Shown one piece after another: positions 26,447-35,698 of a stretch of 64,000 bases of DNA (position 1 is the stretch's first letter; every line of letters starts with the position of its first letter). The notes below the pieces were generated by a model. That model saw nothing but the letters and a program-made list of their open reading frames with translations. It searched no databases and was not told where the DNA came from. The position numbers and the translations under genes were made by a program. Source of the stretch: Bdellovibrionaceae bacterium UBA6776 (lineage in GTDB: Bacteria > Bdellovibrionota > Bdellovibrionia > Bdellovibrionales > UBA1609); contig DKGG01000046.1 of NCBI GenBank assembly GCA_002453155.1, positions 1-64,000 on the forward strand, in the 5' to 3' direction.

Positions 26447-27091
26447 TTGTATCAGGCCATTCTGTTTGATTTTGATGGAGTGATTGTGGAATCGGTCGCT
26501 GTGAAGGGCCGCGGCTTCGCCCGCCTTTACGAAGACCAAGGCAAAGACGCTCAACAGCGCGTGGTGCGCTTCCACGAAGATCACGGGGGCGTCTCTCGAG
26601 TGGAGAAGATCCTCCACTTCAACAAAGAATTCGGACTTCCCACAGATGAAGTGACCCTCTCAAGGTATCGGCAACGCTTTTCGGATTTTGTTTTGGAAGA
26701 GGTCATTCAATGCCCCTTCGTTCCCGGAGCGGAAGAGTTTTTAAAGAATTTCTCCGGGAAAATCCCCTTTTTCATCGTGTCAGCCACTCCCGAAAACGAG
26801 CTTCATCAGATTTTAAAAGCAAGAAATTTGACGCCTTTTTTTAAAGACGCACTGGGCTCCCCCACAAAAAAGCCGGAACATGTCCGAAGGCTGATCAAAA
26901 CCCATGGCTTTGATCCAAAAAAACTTCTTTTCGTGGGCGACGCAATGACGGATTTGGAAGCGGCTCAAGAAACTGGAGTCCACTTTTTGGGGCGAATCTC
27001 TCCAGAAGTGCCCGACCTCTTTCCCTGTACAATCGAAAAGTCAGCTGATATCTTTGGAGAACTCAAAAAACGGCTCTCCAAAGACTCTTAA
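26447..27091 (+). CDS. HAD-superfamily hydrolase (phosphoglycolate-phosphatase-like)
   Basis: A cytoplasmic phosphatase of 214 residues. HAD motif I is LFDFDGVIVES, motif II lies in FFIVSATPE, and motifs III/IV are KKPEHV and LFVGDAMTDLEAA. The cap domain between motifs I and II places it with beta-phosphoglucomutase/phosphoglycolate phosphatase relatives. Translation should start at TTG 26447, with GGGAAGGGAG just upstream. As first gene of a plus-strand operon with a CMP-sugar-synthetase relative, it may dephosphorylate a sugar-acid phosphate, as NeuB-type pathways sometimes need; that is inference. Confidence 0.85.
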   Translation: MYQAILFDFDGVIVESVAVKGRGFARLYEDQGKDAQQRVVRFHEDHGGVSRVEKILHFNKEFGLPTDEVTLSRYRQRFSDFVLEEVIQCPFVPGAEEFLKNFSGKIPFFIVSATPENELHQILKARNLTPFFKDALGSPTKKPEHVRRLIKTHGFDPKKLLFVGDAMTDLEAAQETGVHFLGRISPEVPDLFPCTIEKSADIFGELKKRLSKDS

Positions 27092-27106
27092 ACAGTGAGG
27101 TAAATC

Positions 27107-27532
27107 ATGACGACTAAAGAAGAAATTCACGACAGCGACGTCACTAATGTTTTGAAAGACGATGGAGTTCCCACCATTGAATTGAAAGAATTTGAAAACA
27201 TGACGGTCACCCGGTTGGCGGAAATCAAAAAACGTTTTGGTGCTCCCCCATGGGCGGTTCGAATCGTCTACAACAATCGCTTTGGTGGTGTTTTGATCTG
27301 CCAAAATCCCGGAGAAGGAAACCGTCTTCACTATCATCCGGATGCCGCTGAATGCTGGGTCATTATGGAAGGCGAATGGGAGTGGACCATCGACGGACAA
27401 GGCACTCAAAAAGTCACCAAAGATGACATTGTTTTGGTTCCCCAAGAAGTGCGCCATCAGATTCGCTGCGTAGGAACCCAACCTGGAATTCGATTTGCTG
27501 TGACAAAACCCGACGTGGATCACGTTTACTGA
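27107..27532 (+). CDS. cupin-domain protein
   Basis: A 141-residue single-domain beta-barrel protein. The cupin motifs are NRLHYHPDAAECWVIMEGEWEW (metal ligands His, His and Glu, with a second block DDIVLVPQEVRHQI). Such proteins bind a metal and act as small isomerases, epimerases or dioxygenases. GTGAGG lies seven bases before the ATG. It is encoded between the HAD and SDR genes of the same operon, so it probably acts on a shared sugar intermediate; the reaction is unknown. Confidence 0.8.
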   Translation: MTTKEEIHDSDVTNVLKDDGVPTIELKEFENMTVTRLAEIKKRFGAPPWAVRIVYNNRFGGVLICQNPGEGNRLHYHPDAAECWVIMEGEWEWTIDGQGTQKVTKDDIVLVPQEVRHQIRCVGTQPGIRFAVTKPDVDHVY

Positions 27533-27537
27533 TTGCC

Positions 27538-28278
27538 ATGTTGAGATTTAAAGACAAAGCCGTCTTCATCACCGGCGGCAGCAGCGGAATTGGATTGGCA
27601 ACCGCCGCTCGCTTTCTGAATGAAGGTGCAAAAGTTTTCATCTGTTCCCGCAACTCTCAAAAAATTAATTCGGCATTGAACTCCTTGAAAAGCTTGGGCC
27701 CCGTAAGTGGGTTTGCCGCGGACCTCAGTCAGGCCGATCAAGTGGAGACTGCCGTTCAAGCGATGATCAAAGAGTTTGGCCAAATGGACATCTTGGTCAA
27801 TTCGGCGGGACTGACTCAAGCGGGTAAAATTTCGGACATTTCTCTTTCGGACTTTCATAAAATTTTAGATGCGAACCTGACCAACACCTTTTTGATGTGT
27901 CAGGCGGCTTTGCCTGAATTGAGAAAAACCAAAGGTCAGATTGTCAATGTGGCCTCAGTTGCGGGGCGCTTTCGAAGTGCCTTCTCAGGCGTTCATTACA
28001 CGTCCTCCAAGGCGGCAGTGATTGCCCTGACCCGGCAATTGGCTTTTGAGTTTGGAGGAGATGGCATTCGCGTGAACGTGATCTGCCCTGGGCCAACAGA
28101 GACGGAAATGCTCAGCCCCTTCCTGAAGGAATTTGGCAAAGACCACGTAAAGAATCAAAACCCCTTAAAAGTTTTGATGCAGCCCGAAGATGCCGCAGGC
28201 CCCATCTTGTTTTTGTGCTCCGAAGATGCCCGATGCATCACCGGAGCCAGTCTTGATGTGAATTGCGGTATTTTTTAA
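27538..28278 (+). CDS. short-chain dehydrogenase/reductase (FabG-like)
   Basis: A classical SDR of 246 residues. Cofactor motif TGGSSGIGLATAARFL lies near residue 12, NSAG follows, and the catalytic Ser-Tyr-Lys set is seen in NVASVAGRF and HYTSSKAAV. The substrate loop ends with CPGPTETEM. It is closely spaced with the cupin (five bases) and the cytidylyltransferase-like gene. Although FabG-like in fold, its operon suggests a sugar or sugar-acid reductase/oxidase. Confidence 0.85.
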   Translation: MLRFKDKAVFITGGSSGIGLATAARFLNEGAKVFICSRNSQKINSALNSLKSLGPVSGFAADLSQADQVETAVQAMIKEFGQMDILVNSAGLTQAGKISDISLSDFHKILDANLTNTFLMCQAALPELRKTKGQIVNVASVAGRFRSAFSGVHYTSSKAAVIALTRQLAFEFGGDGIRVNVICPGPTETEMLSPFLKEFGKDHVKNQNPLKVLMQPEDAAGPILFLCSEDARCITGASLDVNCGIF

Positions 28279-28310
28279 AAAGCGTTTGAAAAACAGAGGA
28301 GAATTTACTC

Positions 28311-28985
28311 GTGGGAAAAATGGTGGCTTTGATCGCCGTGAAGGGTCAATCGGACCGCGTACCAACCAAAAACATTCGGCCCTTTGCCGACACCAGTTTA
28401 TTGGAATTGAAACTTTCGCAAATCAAACAGGTGGCTTCTATTGATGAAATCGTGGTGTCCTCGGAAGATGAAAAGGTTTTGGATCTGGCAAGACCTTTTG
28501 AGGTGACCCTTCACCACCGAGACCCCATTCACTCAAAAAGCTCTTCACCCATGAGCAAGGTCTACTCTTATCTGGCCACAGAAGTGGCTGAATCCGGGGA
28601 TCACATTGTTTGGATTCCGGTGACCAACCCCTTGGCGGAAGCGCCCATCTACGAAGAGGCCATTCAATTTTTTAAAAAAATGGACACCCAAACCTATGAC
28701 AGTTTGATCAGTGTTCACGAAGTGAAGGACTACATCATTTACAAGGGAAAGCCTTTGAACTTTCAGCCCAACCCCTGGCCACGGTCACAAGATTTAAAAG
28801 ACACCTATGAAATCAATTTTGCGGTGAACATTTTGCCTCGAGACAAAATGGTGGAATGGGGATCTCTTCACGGCGTAAATCCCTATTACTATCCGGTTCC
28901 CGAAGAAAGTGCCATGGATATCGACTTTCCCATTGATTTTGAAATTTGCGAATACATTTACAAAAAGAACAAAGGACTCAAATGA
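28311..28985 (+). CDS. CMP-sugar synthetase family (acylneuraminate cytidylyltransferase-like)
   Basis: Activates a sugar acid with CTP by family analogy. The nucleotide-binding segment VALIAVKGQSDRVPTKNIR stands where the family normally has AR-GSKR-PGKN, so the key Arg and first Lys are changed while the second Arg and the Lys-Asn pair remain. IVVSSEDEKVLDLA and the acidic MDIDFPIDFEICEY near the C-terminus are typical. GTG 28311 has GAGGAG nine bases upstream. It is distinct from the clear PseF at 58 kb, so a second sugar acid is probably activated. Confidence 0.78.
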   Translation: MGKMVALIAVKGQSDRVPTKNIRPFADTSLLELKLSQIKQVASIDEIVVSSEDEKVLDLARPFEVTLHHRDPIHSKSSSPMSKVYSYLATEVAESGDHIVWIPVTNPLAEAPIYEEAIQFFKKMDTQTYDSLISVHEVKDYIIYKGKPLNFQPNPWPRSQDLKDTYEINFAVNILPRDKMVEWGSLHGVNPYYYPVPEESAMDIDFPIDFEICEYIYKKNKGLK

Positions 28986-29971
28986 AAACCTTGCTTATCA
29001 CCGGCGGCGGCGGATTCCTTGGAACTCACCTGATCGAGCGCATTCTTTCGGAAGAAAACGCGCAGATTGTGGCTGTGGACAATGGCAAGTCCATCGGCGG
29101 GATTTTTTACAAGCATCCCAAAGTTGAATTTATTGAAGACGACATTTGCAATCCAGCTCTTTACGAAAAACTCTCCAAGTACCAGTTTGATGGCATTTAT
29201 CATTTGGCCGCTCAATCCGCCGGGGAATCTTCCTACGACAATCCCCAGTATGATCTATTGACCAACTCCTATGGCACTTACCTGATGGCCAACTTTGCAA
29301 AAAAGAATGGCGCTAAACGCTTTATCTACTCCAGCACCGTGGCGGTCTACGGGAACAGTGCCAGTGGCTTGACCAAAGAAGATGCTGCGATCAAGCCGGA
29401 TTCCATTTATGGAGTTTCAAAGTATTCCGGAGAACTTTTTGTTCGCCAAATTTTAGAAAAATCTGACTGTGAGTATTCGGTCTTCCGGGTCTTTAACACC
29501 TTCGGCCCTGGAGAAAATCTCAATTACTTGAAGAAGGGAATGGTCAGCATTTACGCCAGTTACATCTGGCGCGACCAACCGGTTCAAGTGAAGGGTTCCT
29601 TGGAGCGCTATCGAGACCTCACTTACATAGATGATTGCATTGAAGCGCTCTATCGCAGTTATGATCGAAGTTCGACCTACGGACAGACTTACAATCTATC
29701 CTCTGGCGTAAAAACCCTTATCAAAGATCTTGTGGCACTTATGGTGGAAGTGGCTGGAAAGCCCAAAGACTACCCGGTGGAAGAGTTGCCTAGCACCCCA
29801 GGAGACAGCTTCGGATTTCATGCCTCCATCGAGAAGATGTGCAAAGATTTGGAATGGGAGCCCAAGGTGTCCCTTCGGGAAGGATTGGAAAAGTACTTTG
29901 AATGGATTCAATCCATTCCTGTGACGGACGACCTGAGCTCTCATCATCCATTGGCACGGAAATATCAATAG
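28982..29971 (+). CDS. NAD-dependent sugar epimerase/dehydratase
   Basis: An extended SDR of 329 residues acting on nucleotide sugars. It begins TLLITGGGGFLGTHLIERIL; HLAAQSAGESS and SSTVAVYG follow, with catalytic Tyr-Lys in IYGVSKYSGE and the late VFNTFGPGENL and RYRDLTYIDDC. The ATG overlaps the previous stop (ATGA), giving translational coupling with the CMP-sugar-synthetase relative. It looks closest to UDP-glucose/GlcNAc 4-epimerase-like enzymes, but the substrate is not established. Confidence 0.85.
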   Translation: MKTLLITGGGGFLGTHLIERILSEENAQIVAVDNGKSIGGIFYKHPKVEFIEDDICNPALYEKLSKYQFDGIYHLAAQSAGESSYDNPQYDLLTNSYGTYLMANFAKKNGAKRFIYSSTVAVYGNSASGLTKEDAAIKPDSIYGVSKYSGELFVRQILEKSDCEYSVFRVFNTFGPGENLNYLKKGMVSIYASYIWRDQPVQVKGSLERYRDLTYIDDCIEALYRSYDRSSTYGQTYNLSSGVKTLIKDLVALMVEVAGKPKDYPVEELPSTPGDSFGFHASIEKMCKDLEWEPKVSLREGLEKYFEWIQSIPVTDDLSSHHPLARKYQ

Positions 29972-29988
29972 AGAGGGACCTTCAAATC

Positions 29989-31317
29989 GTGGAAAAATTC
30001 AATCGCTTCGCTACTCTGTGGATCGGAAGAGTTCAAGATACGCTCAGCACTCCTCAAGGCAATAGAAGAGATTTGCTGTTTTTTTTCCTCCTTTTAATTC
30101 TGGGTGCGGTAGGAGTCTTGATTACAGAGCCTATGCTAAAAACAAGCACCTTGGCACTGGGGCGCCACACGTCCTCATTGTTTATCCCTTTTGTTTTATC
30201 CAGTCTCTATTATGGATATTGCAATCTGGCCAACCGAAGAACATGGTTTAACAAAGGATTGACGCTTTTTTTATTTGCAGCCCTCATGGCCCCTTTGACT
30301 CCAAACTTCAATAGGATTGTCACTCACCTGGATGGGGATGACTCTTCTGAAACAACAGACGTGGCTGAATACATGGTTCGCAACAAAACACTTTACGGAG
30401 TTCACCTTCCAAAGGAAAAACGTCAAATTCCTTTCGAGGATTTGAAGGCCTCGGAACAACTTCCTGTTTTTAAACTCCAATATGGATTGCGGTATGTGCT
30501 AGCAGGATTTATGGCTGCTTATGGAGGCCAATACCGATGGATCCATGCCTCTTGGCTGCTTCTCTATCTGGTGACCTTTGTCCTTGTGATGGATGGAATT
30601 GCTCTTCGAAATTCTTATCCTTTTGTATTCTGGTCCAGCCTTATTGGAGTGCTGTCGGCCCCCTACGCTTGCAAAATTCTTTTAATGACTATGAATGAAC
30701 CTTTCGCGGTGTTGGCCATGGCCTGGTTTGCCATTTTTTTCAGTCATAAAAAACGAGGTCTCGCTGCGATTGCGTTAGCACTCGTCCCCTTCTTTCGGCA
30801 AAATATGGCCATTTTTTCTGCACTGACATTTCTGTTTGTGGTGCGCCCCAGAGCCATCAAAGAGATTCTGTTATTTGTGGCTATGTTTCTATTTCCCGCT
30901 TGGCACAACCTCTATTACTCCGGAAAATTTGCTTTTTTCACCAATGGCAGTCTGGAAGGAGTGAGTCAAAGTAAATTTTTATCAGTGGCAGGACTTCATG
31001 GAGTGGATGCATTTATTCACAACACTCTTCATTACTTTGGATTTTGTTCATTGCTCAGCAACTTAGGGTCCTATGTCATCGCGTGGCTGTTTGTCCCTTT
31101 GTCCACGCTCGTTCTACTATGGATTTTGCTCTCACCCAAAAAAGATATGTGGATTAAATTTCTACTCATTGCGGGAGCTGCGGTGGGACCGTCCATACTT
31201 TTCGGAAGCGACACCTATCCTCGATTTGAATACGTGAATTTTATCTGCATCTTTTTGGCCTATTCCGCACTCTTTTTTCAATTTCAAAATAGGGAACCTA
31301 AAGCTTCAAGCGATTAA
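29989..31317 (+). CDS. polytopic membrane protein of unknown function, glycosyltransferase-C-like
   Basis: I do not recognise a family. The protein has about 442 residues and ten or so hydrophobic helices, with a large hydrophilic loop near residues 110-160 containing THLDGDDSSETTDVAEYMV, an acidic stretch of the kind that carries the catalytic Asp in GT-C enzymes. GTG 29989 with GAGAGGGAC upstream is a better start than the long in-frame extension overlapping the epimerase. It ends the plus operon and its 3' end overlaps the convergent DprE2-like gene by 20 bases. The gene is AT-richer than its neighbours. Confidence 0.65.
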   Translation: MEKFNRFATLWIGRVQDTLSTPQGNRRDLLFFFLLLILGAVGVLITEPMLKTSTLALGRHTSSLFIPFVLSSLYYGYCNLANRRTWFNKGLTLFLFAALMAPLTPNFNRIVTHLDGDDSSETTDVAEYMVRNKTLYGVHLPKEKRQIPFEDLKASEQLPVFKLQYGLRYVLAGFMAAYGGQYRWIHASWLLLYLVTFVLVMDGIALRNSYPFVFWSSLIGVLSAPYACKILLMTMNEPFAVLAMAWFAIFFSHKKRGLAAIALALVPFFRQNMAIFSALTFLFVVRPRAIKEILLFVAMFLFPAWHNLYYSGKFAFFTNGSLEGVSQSKFLSVAGLHGVDAFIHNTLHYFGFCSLLSNLGSYVIAWLFVPLSTLVLLWILLSPKKDMWIKFLLIAGAAVGPSILFGSDTYPRFEYVNFICIFLAYSALFFQFQNREPKASSD

Positions 31318-32026
31318 AAATAAACAAAGGCAACGCTTTAATGATGCACATGATGTATTTCCAGAAAAACGGCGTATAAAGTACAGCCCTTCTCCTTGAA
31401 ATGGCCCACGCGATGTCTTTAGCGACCTTCTCTGGTTTTGCAAACAAGAAGTTCTTGGGAACATGAGCCGTCATTGGAGTGTCCACAAATCCAGGCCTCA
31501 CATCAAGCACATGGATCCCCATCTTACTCATCTCCGCTCGCAGACCACTCAAGAAAATAGATACCGCACCTTTGGCGCTTCCGTAATAAAAATTGCTCCC
31601 GCGCCCTCGATCCCCAGCAACAGAAGTCACCACTGCCATGGTGGAGCCTTTCGACATCATCGGTGCAAACTGCTGAAGCAATGCAATTTGTGACAATCCG
31701 TTGGTTTGAAATTCCGAAATAGCATAGTCCAAATCAGATTGACACCTCTCCTGGTCCGAAAGCGTCCCATAGGAAACAAATAGCAGGTCCAATGCTCCCA
31801 GCTCTTCTTCCACCTTTGCCTTGAAAATCTTTACAGACTCCAAGTTCGTAAAATCCAAGACATGGGGAATAACTTCCTTTGCTCCCCACAATTTCAAATC
31901 TTTTCCAATGGCCTCTACCGATCCCGAGTTGCGTGCAGCCACGACCACTTGATTTCCGGGGGACAACAGACGAGCCACCTCCGTGGTGATCGCCGAAGTG
32001 ATTCCACATATAACGATTTTTTTCAT
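31298..32026 (-). CDS. DprE2-like SDR, polyprenyl-phospho-2-keto-pentose reductase
   Basis: Second half of the DprE epimerase in mycobacteria: reduces the 2-keto intermediate to polyprenyl-phospho-arabinose with NADH. The N-terminus IVICGITSAITTEVARLL is the degenerate cofactor motif of this subgroup, with catalytic YGSAK in SNFYYGSAKG and a hydrophobic C-terminal end suitable for membrane contact. The 242-residue length fits. ATG 32026 overlaps the stop of the DprE1-like gene (ATGA), with GGAG upstream. The DprE1 partner and UbiA neighbour make the assignment strong; the pentose stereochemistry is by analogy. Confidence 0.83.
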   Translation of the reverse strand: MKKIVICGITSAITTEVARLLSPGNQVVVAARNSGSVEAIGKDLKLWGAKEVIPHVLDFTNLESVKIFKAKVEEELGALDLLFVSYGTLSDQERCQSDLDYAISEFQTNGLSQIALLQQFAPMMSKGSTMAVVTSVAGDRGRGSNFYYGSAKGAVSIFLSGLRAEMSKMGIHVLDVRPGFVDTPMTAHVPKNFLFAKPEKVAKDIAWAISRRRAVLYTPFFWKYIMCIIKALPLFIFNRLKL

Positions 32027-33321
32027 ATCTTCTTCTCCATAACTCGTTTCCAAAAAGACGATTCAAATTGAGGATCTCTTATTTGATTGAATTTTTCCCA
32101 ATTGGGATAAAAAGTTTTAAAAGACTCGCCCTTCATCAACATATCCTTTGCGGGGTAGAGCCTTCCTCCATGATTTAAAACCATTTTTTCCATCTGAGAA
32201 AATAATTTTCGAGTGGAAGAGCCAAGATTTGGAAAATCCAAACACAGAGTCACTCCTTCCCGAGGAAAGGACATCCACCCAACGGAAGGGATCGAGCCAA
32301 AGAGCTTCAAAACAGACAAAAAAGAACCCTGACCACTTTCAGCAATCAAATCCAAAAGTTCTTGAAGCTTTTCCTTACGATCCATGGGTAAAACACATTG
32401 AAACTGAAAAAAACCCTTACTCCCATAAACCAGATTCCAATTTAGAACACCGTCCAATGGATAAAAGAAAGGATCATAGTGTTGCTGACTCTGGACCGGA
32501 GTCAGAAAGGATTTGGAATAATACAAATGATTGAAAACCCTCGATGAAACTCCGTTGATCATGGAAAATGGCAAGGCAATAGGAACCTTTATTCGAGGAC
32601 TTTTGTGCAACCGCAAATCCCCTTTCTGCGAAGACTGCCCGGCCATGAATAGTCCTCTAGGTTCCGCACGCCCGCGCCATTTTGCGTAACAATCAATCCA
32701 CGAAACCGTATAGGTGGAAGACGCATATTTTTCACTGAGTTCAAAAAACTGGGAAAGTCCCCGAAATCTTTCCACTCGATTATCGATAAAGCTCGATGAA
32801 ATGGAAACAATTTTGAACTTCACCGAAAGGATCGCTCCAGTCAGCCCCAAACCTCCAACGGTTGCATGAAAGAGGTCCGAATGTTCTTGAGGAGAGCACC
32901 GAAACACTTCCCCCGATGATCTTAAAAGTCGAAATTCAAGAACATGACAACCAAAACTGCCCATACTGTGGTGGTTTTTCCCATGGACATCATTGGCCAA
33001 TGCTCCGCCCAAAGTGATGTACTTTGTTCCAGGCGTTACGGGAAGAAAAAAACCTCGAGGGACAAGGAATTGAAGCAGTCGATCAAACGTTATGCCTGAC
33101 TGAGCCTCAATCCACATTTCCTCAGGCTGAAAATTTAAAATGTTGTCTCGTCCGAGGTTTGAAAGGTCTCGCCCCCCGTCTATCAGACAGGAATCTCCAT
33201 AGCTGAGTTGACTTCCTGTAACCAAATTTTTTCCTAGCAAACTTTCCCACGAATGAAAGGGATGTTTTTCAGATTCGGCTTTGAAGGCTCGGCCCCAAGA
33301 AAGAACTTGCGTCAATTCCAT
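32023..33321 (-). CDS. DprE1-like FAD oxidase, polyprenyl-phospho-ribose 2'-oxidase
   Basis: Flavin oxidase of 432 residues that oxidises the 2'-OH of a polyprenyl-phospho-ribose. It has the vanillyl-alcohol-oxidase-type FAD domain, with SQLSYGDSCL and the hallmark DVHGKNHHSMGSFGCHV near residue 110. The segment EGVTLCLDFP places Cys360 where mycobacterial DprE1 has the Cys attacked by benzothiazinones, and Lys392 in LYPAKDM matches its catalytic Lys. Both residues are visible in the sequence; the correspondence is from knowledge of the mycobacterial enzyme. It is coupled to DprE2 and lies downstream of the UbiA fusion. Confidence 0.88.
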   Translation of the reverse strand: MELTQVLSWGRAFKAESEKHPFHSWESLLGKNLVTGSQLSYGDSCLIDGGRDLSNLGRDNILNFQPEEMWIEAQSGITFDRLLQFLVPRGFFLPVTPGTKYITLGGALANDVHGKNHHSMGSFGCHVLEFRLLRSSGEVFRCSPQEHSDLFHATVGGLGLTGAILSVKFKIVSISSSFIDNRVERFRGLSQFFELSEKYASSTYTVSWIDCYAKWRGRAEPRGLFMAGQSSQKGDLRLHKSPRIKVPIALPFSMINGVSSRVFNHLYYSKSFLTPVQSQQHYDPFFYPLDGVLNWNLVYGSKGFFQFQCVLPMDRKEKLQELLDLIAESGQGSFLSVLKLFGSIPSVGWMSFPREGVTLCLDFPNLGSSTRKLFSQMEKMVLNHGGRLYPAKDMLMKGESFKTFYPNWEKFNQIRDPQFESSFWKRVMEKKI

Positions 33322-33330
33322 CCCCCTTTT

Positions 33331-34755
33331 TCAAATGGCAGATGCCACAAGTGACAACAGAAAAAAGACTCCCACAAACAGGCTGGTTCTGTCTTTCAGC
33401 ACAAATTTCACTGGGTCCTTAATAATTTGCCCCCGGTTGGCAACCATCCAAATGTAATTGGTCCAATAGAGCAAGGCCAAAACACCAATCCATAAAAACT
33501 CAGGATGATTGTAGTTGCTCGCTTGAGCGGACTGATAAATGTACAAACTAAAAATAAGAACCGACGCAAAGGTACTCAATCCACCGAAAAGTAAAATGAT
33601 GGGCAAATCTTCGATGTGATAATTTCTACCTTCAAGAACCCGGCGACCCATAGAAATTTCAAAAAACTTTAAATCTGAAAAACGTTTCAAATATCCCAAT
33701 CCTGAAAAGAAAAAGAAGGAAAACAATTTTAGCCAGGCCGAAATTTCAACACCTATTACAATTCCTCCCGACAAAATTCGAATGGTGTAAAAGAACCCTA
33801 GAAAGAAAACATCAAGGATAATCACTTTCTTGAGATAGGAAGAGTAAAAGAGGTTTGTGACAAAATAGAGAGAGACCACCCATCCAAAATCCACGTGAAC
33901 CAAAAAGGCTCCGGAAATCCCCAACACCAACAAAGAAAAGGCCAACGCAATTCCTTGCGGAATTTGCAAATCTCCAGAGGCAAGAGGGCGATTTTTTTTA
34001 GAAGGATGTAGTCGATCGTTATTTAAGTCAAAGAGGTCATTGAAAATATATACCGCGGAAGCTGTAAAGGAAAAGGTCAATGCGGCCACTGTGAGCAAGG
34101 CCCAATTTTCAAAACTTAAAATGGAGTGAGCCAAAACCATCGGCAAAAAGATCAAAATATTTTTGATCCATTGATGAACACGCATAGCCCTTAACACCAC
34201 TTTCAAAAAACTTTCCGAGCGGCTCTTCTTAATGTGAAAAATCAAATTATGAAGGCGTTTTCCAAAAGCTTCGCTCTGACCCACCAAAACTGCCCCTTGG
34301 GACAAGGACCAAATTTTTAAATCTTTCGGATGATCTCCAATGTAATCAAAACCCTTTTCACCAAATTCTTCTTTGAGAAGGCGAGCTTTGGCCTGTCCCC
34401 CTAAATTTACGTTTTCGCAACTGCTAAACTGGCGGTCAAAAATCTCAAAATTCTTTAGAACATCCACAGATATTTTTTCGTGTGCAGCAGTCGCCAATAC
34501 GATGGGACGTCCTTTTAGCTTCTCGGTTTCAATGTACTGAAGAACCTCTTTGTTTACTGGATAGTTTGACACATCCACTGGAGAGTGATCACAAACATAG
34601 GTCTTAAAAGCGGCCTTCCCTTTGAACATCGACAAAATCAAAGGGAACAATAGCCACGGGCGTTCTTTCAAAAGGACAATCAATTGTTCCCAAAGAGTAT
34701 CCGTCTTAAAAAAGCTGTGATCCAAATCTACACACAGTGGCACTTTATTGGTCAT
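33331..34755 (-). CDS. HAD phosphatase-UbiA prenyltransferase fusion (polyprenyl-phosphate phosphoribosyltransferase)
   Basis: Two domains. Residues 1-185 are a HAD hydrolase (nucleophile motif CVDLDHSFFKTD, later IGDHPKDLKIW). Residues from about 190 are a UbiA membrane transferase with NDLFDLNNDRLHPSKKNRP, the signature of phosphoribosyl-pyrophosphate:polyprenyl-phosphate transferases, and about eight helices. In mycobacteria the transferase makes decaprenyl-phospho-ribose-5-phosphate and a separate enzyme removes the phosphate; here the HAD half could supply that step. ATG 34755 with GGTGAG upstream is preferred to the longer TTG/GTG forms and overlaps the preceding gene by 11 bases. Confidence 0.85.
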   Translation of the reverse strand: MTNKVPLCVDLDHSFFKTDTLWEQLIVLLKERPWLLFPLILSMFKGKAAFKTYVCDHSPVDVSNYPVNKEVLQYIETEKLKGRPIVLATAAHEKISVDVLKNFEIFDRQFSSCENVNLGGQAKARLLKEEFGEKGFDYIGDHPKDLKIWSLSQGAVLVGQSEAFGKRLHNLIFHIKKSRSESFLKVVLRAMRVHQWIKNILIFLPMVLAHSILSFENWALLTVAALTFSFTASAVYIFNDLFDLNNDRLHPSKKNRPLASGDLQIPQGIALAFSLLVLGISGAFLVHVDFGWVVSLYFVTNLFYSSYLKKVIILDVFFLGFFYTIRILSGGIVIGVEISAWLKLFSFFFFSGLGYLKRFSDLKFFEISMGRRVLEGRNYHIEDLPIILLFGGLSTFASVLIFSLYIYQSAQASNYNHPEFLWIGVLALLYWTNYIWMVANRGQIIKDPVKFVLKDRTSLFVGVFFLLSLVASAI

Positions 34756-35641
34756 GGATGCTGGACTCACCTTCCCCATTGATTTCTTCCAAAATCTCAA
34801 CCAAACTCTGTCCCAAATCACAATATTGGTTCATCACCATCTTTTTTCCAGTTTTTGGCATATAGGAAAATGGCGTTTGACTGTAATGGGAAACATTTTG
34901 AGTTTCGTCATGAATCAAATCCACATCAGAACCAAGAATCTCTTGAATCATAGACAACAGTTCCGTCACCTTCATTCGGTGGTGACCAGTAATTATGAGG
35001 TTTTTCCCTTCAAATTCGGACTCCAAAATTTTTACGCAGATCTGAGCAGAATCTTGAACATGAATGTATTCACGAACTTCATCCCCTTTGCCCTTGAACA
35101 GAATCTTTCGCTCATTCAAAGCGGATTTCAAATATCGGTAGACGGAATTGTGCTCGTCGGAGCGCGTTCCATAAAGTGTTCCAAAGCGTAAAATGGTGTA
35201 CGGAAGATTGTATTTGAGGTGGTACTCTTCGATGATCTGTTCGCAGGCATGCTTGGAAATGCGGTAAAAAGATCCGCTGCGACTGTGAACATAAATCGAA
35301 GAGGAAAACATCATTCTTTTCACCTTGTGCCGAACACAAGAGTCCAAAAGATTGATCGTCCCCAAAATATTCACTTCCATGGTCTCATAGGGAAGATCCT
35401 TGCACACATCGATGTCGGCAATGGCTCCCAAATGGTAAACGTAATCGATGTCTTGGCAGGCCTGATCCACGGACTCTTTGTCTTTCAAGTCACCAACCAC
35501 CATCTTTTGGTCGGAACGCAAAAAAGGCGACGGTTTGACATCAAAGAGGGTCACATCATGCCCCTCGTCCGACAGGGCGTCGGCAATATGACTGCCCAAA
35601 AAACCAGATCCTCCGGTAACTAGAATTCTAAATTTTTGCAT
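34745..35641 (-). CDS. NAD-dependent sugar epimerase/dehydratase
   Basis: An extended SDR of 298 residues that opens the minus-strand arabinose-type operon. Visible parts are ILVTGGSGFLGSHIADAL, YHLGAIADIDVC, SSSIYVHS and the Tyr-Lys pair in FYRISKHACEQ. GGGAGG eight bases before the ATG supports the start. Its role next to the DprE module is unclear, since that pathway needs no nucleotide-sugar epimerase; it may serve the neighbouring glycan genes. Confidence 0.83.
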   Translation of the reverse strand: MQKFRILVTGGSGFLGSHIADALSDEGHDVTLFDVKPSPFLRSDQKMVVGDLKDKESVDQACQDIDYVYHLGAIADIDVCKDLPYETMEVNILGTINLLDSCVRHKVKRMMFSSSIYVHSRSGSFYRISKHACEQIIEEYHLKYNLPYTILRFGTLYGTRSDEHNSVYRYLKSALNERKILFKGKGDEVREYIHVQDSAQICVKILESEFEGKNLIITGHHRMKVTELLSMIQEILGSDVDLIHDETQNVSHYSQTPFSYMPKTGKKMVMNQYCDLGQSLVEILEEINGEGESSIHDQ

Positions 35642-35698
35642 GAAAAGGCCTCCCTAGACGGGCTAACTGAAATCTCAATCCTAACCAGAATATTCCAT

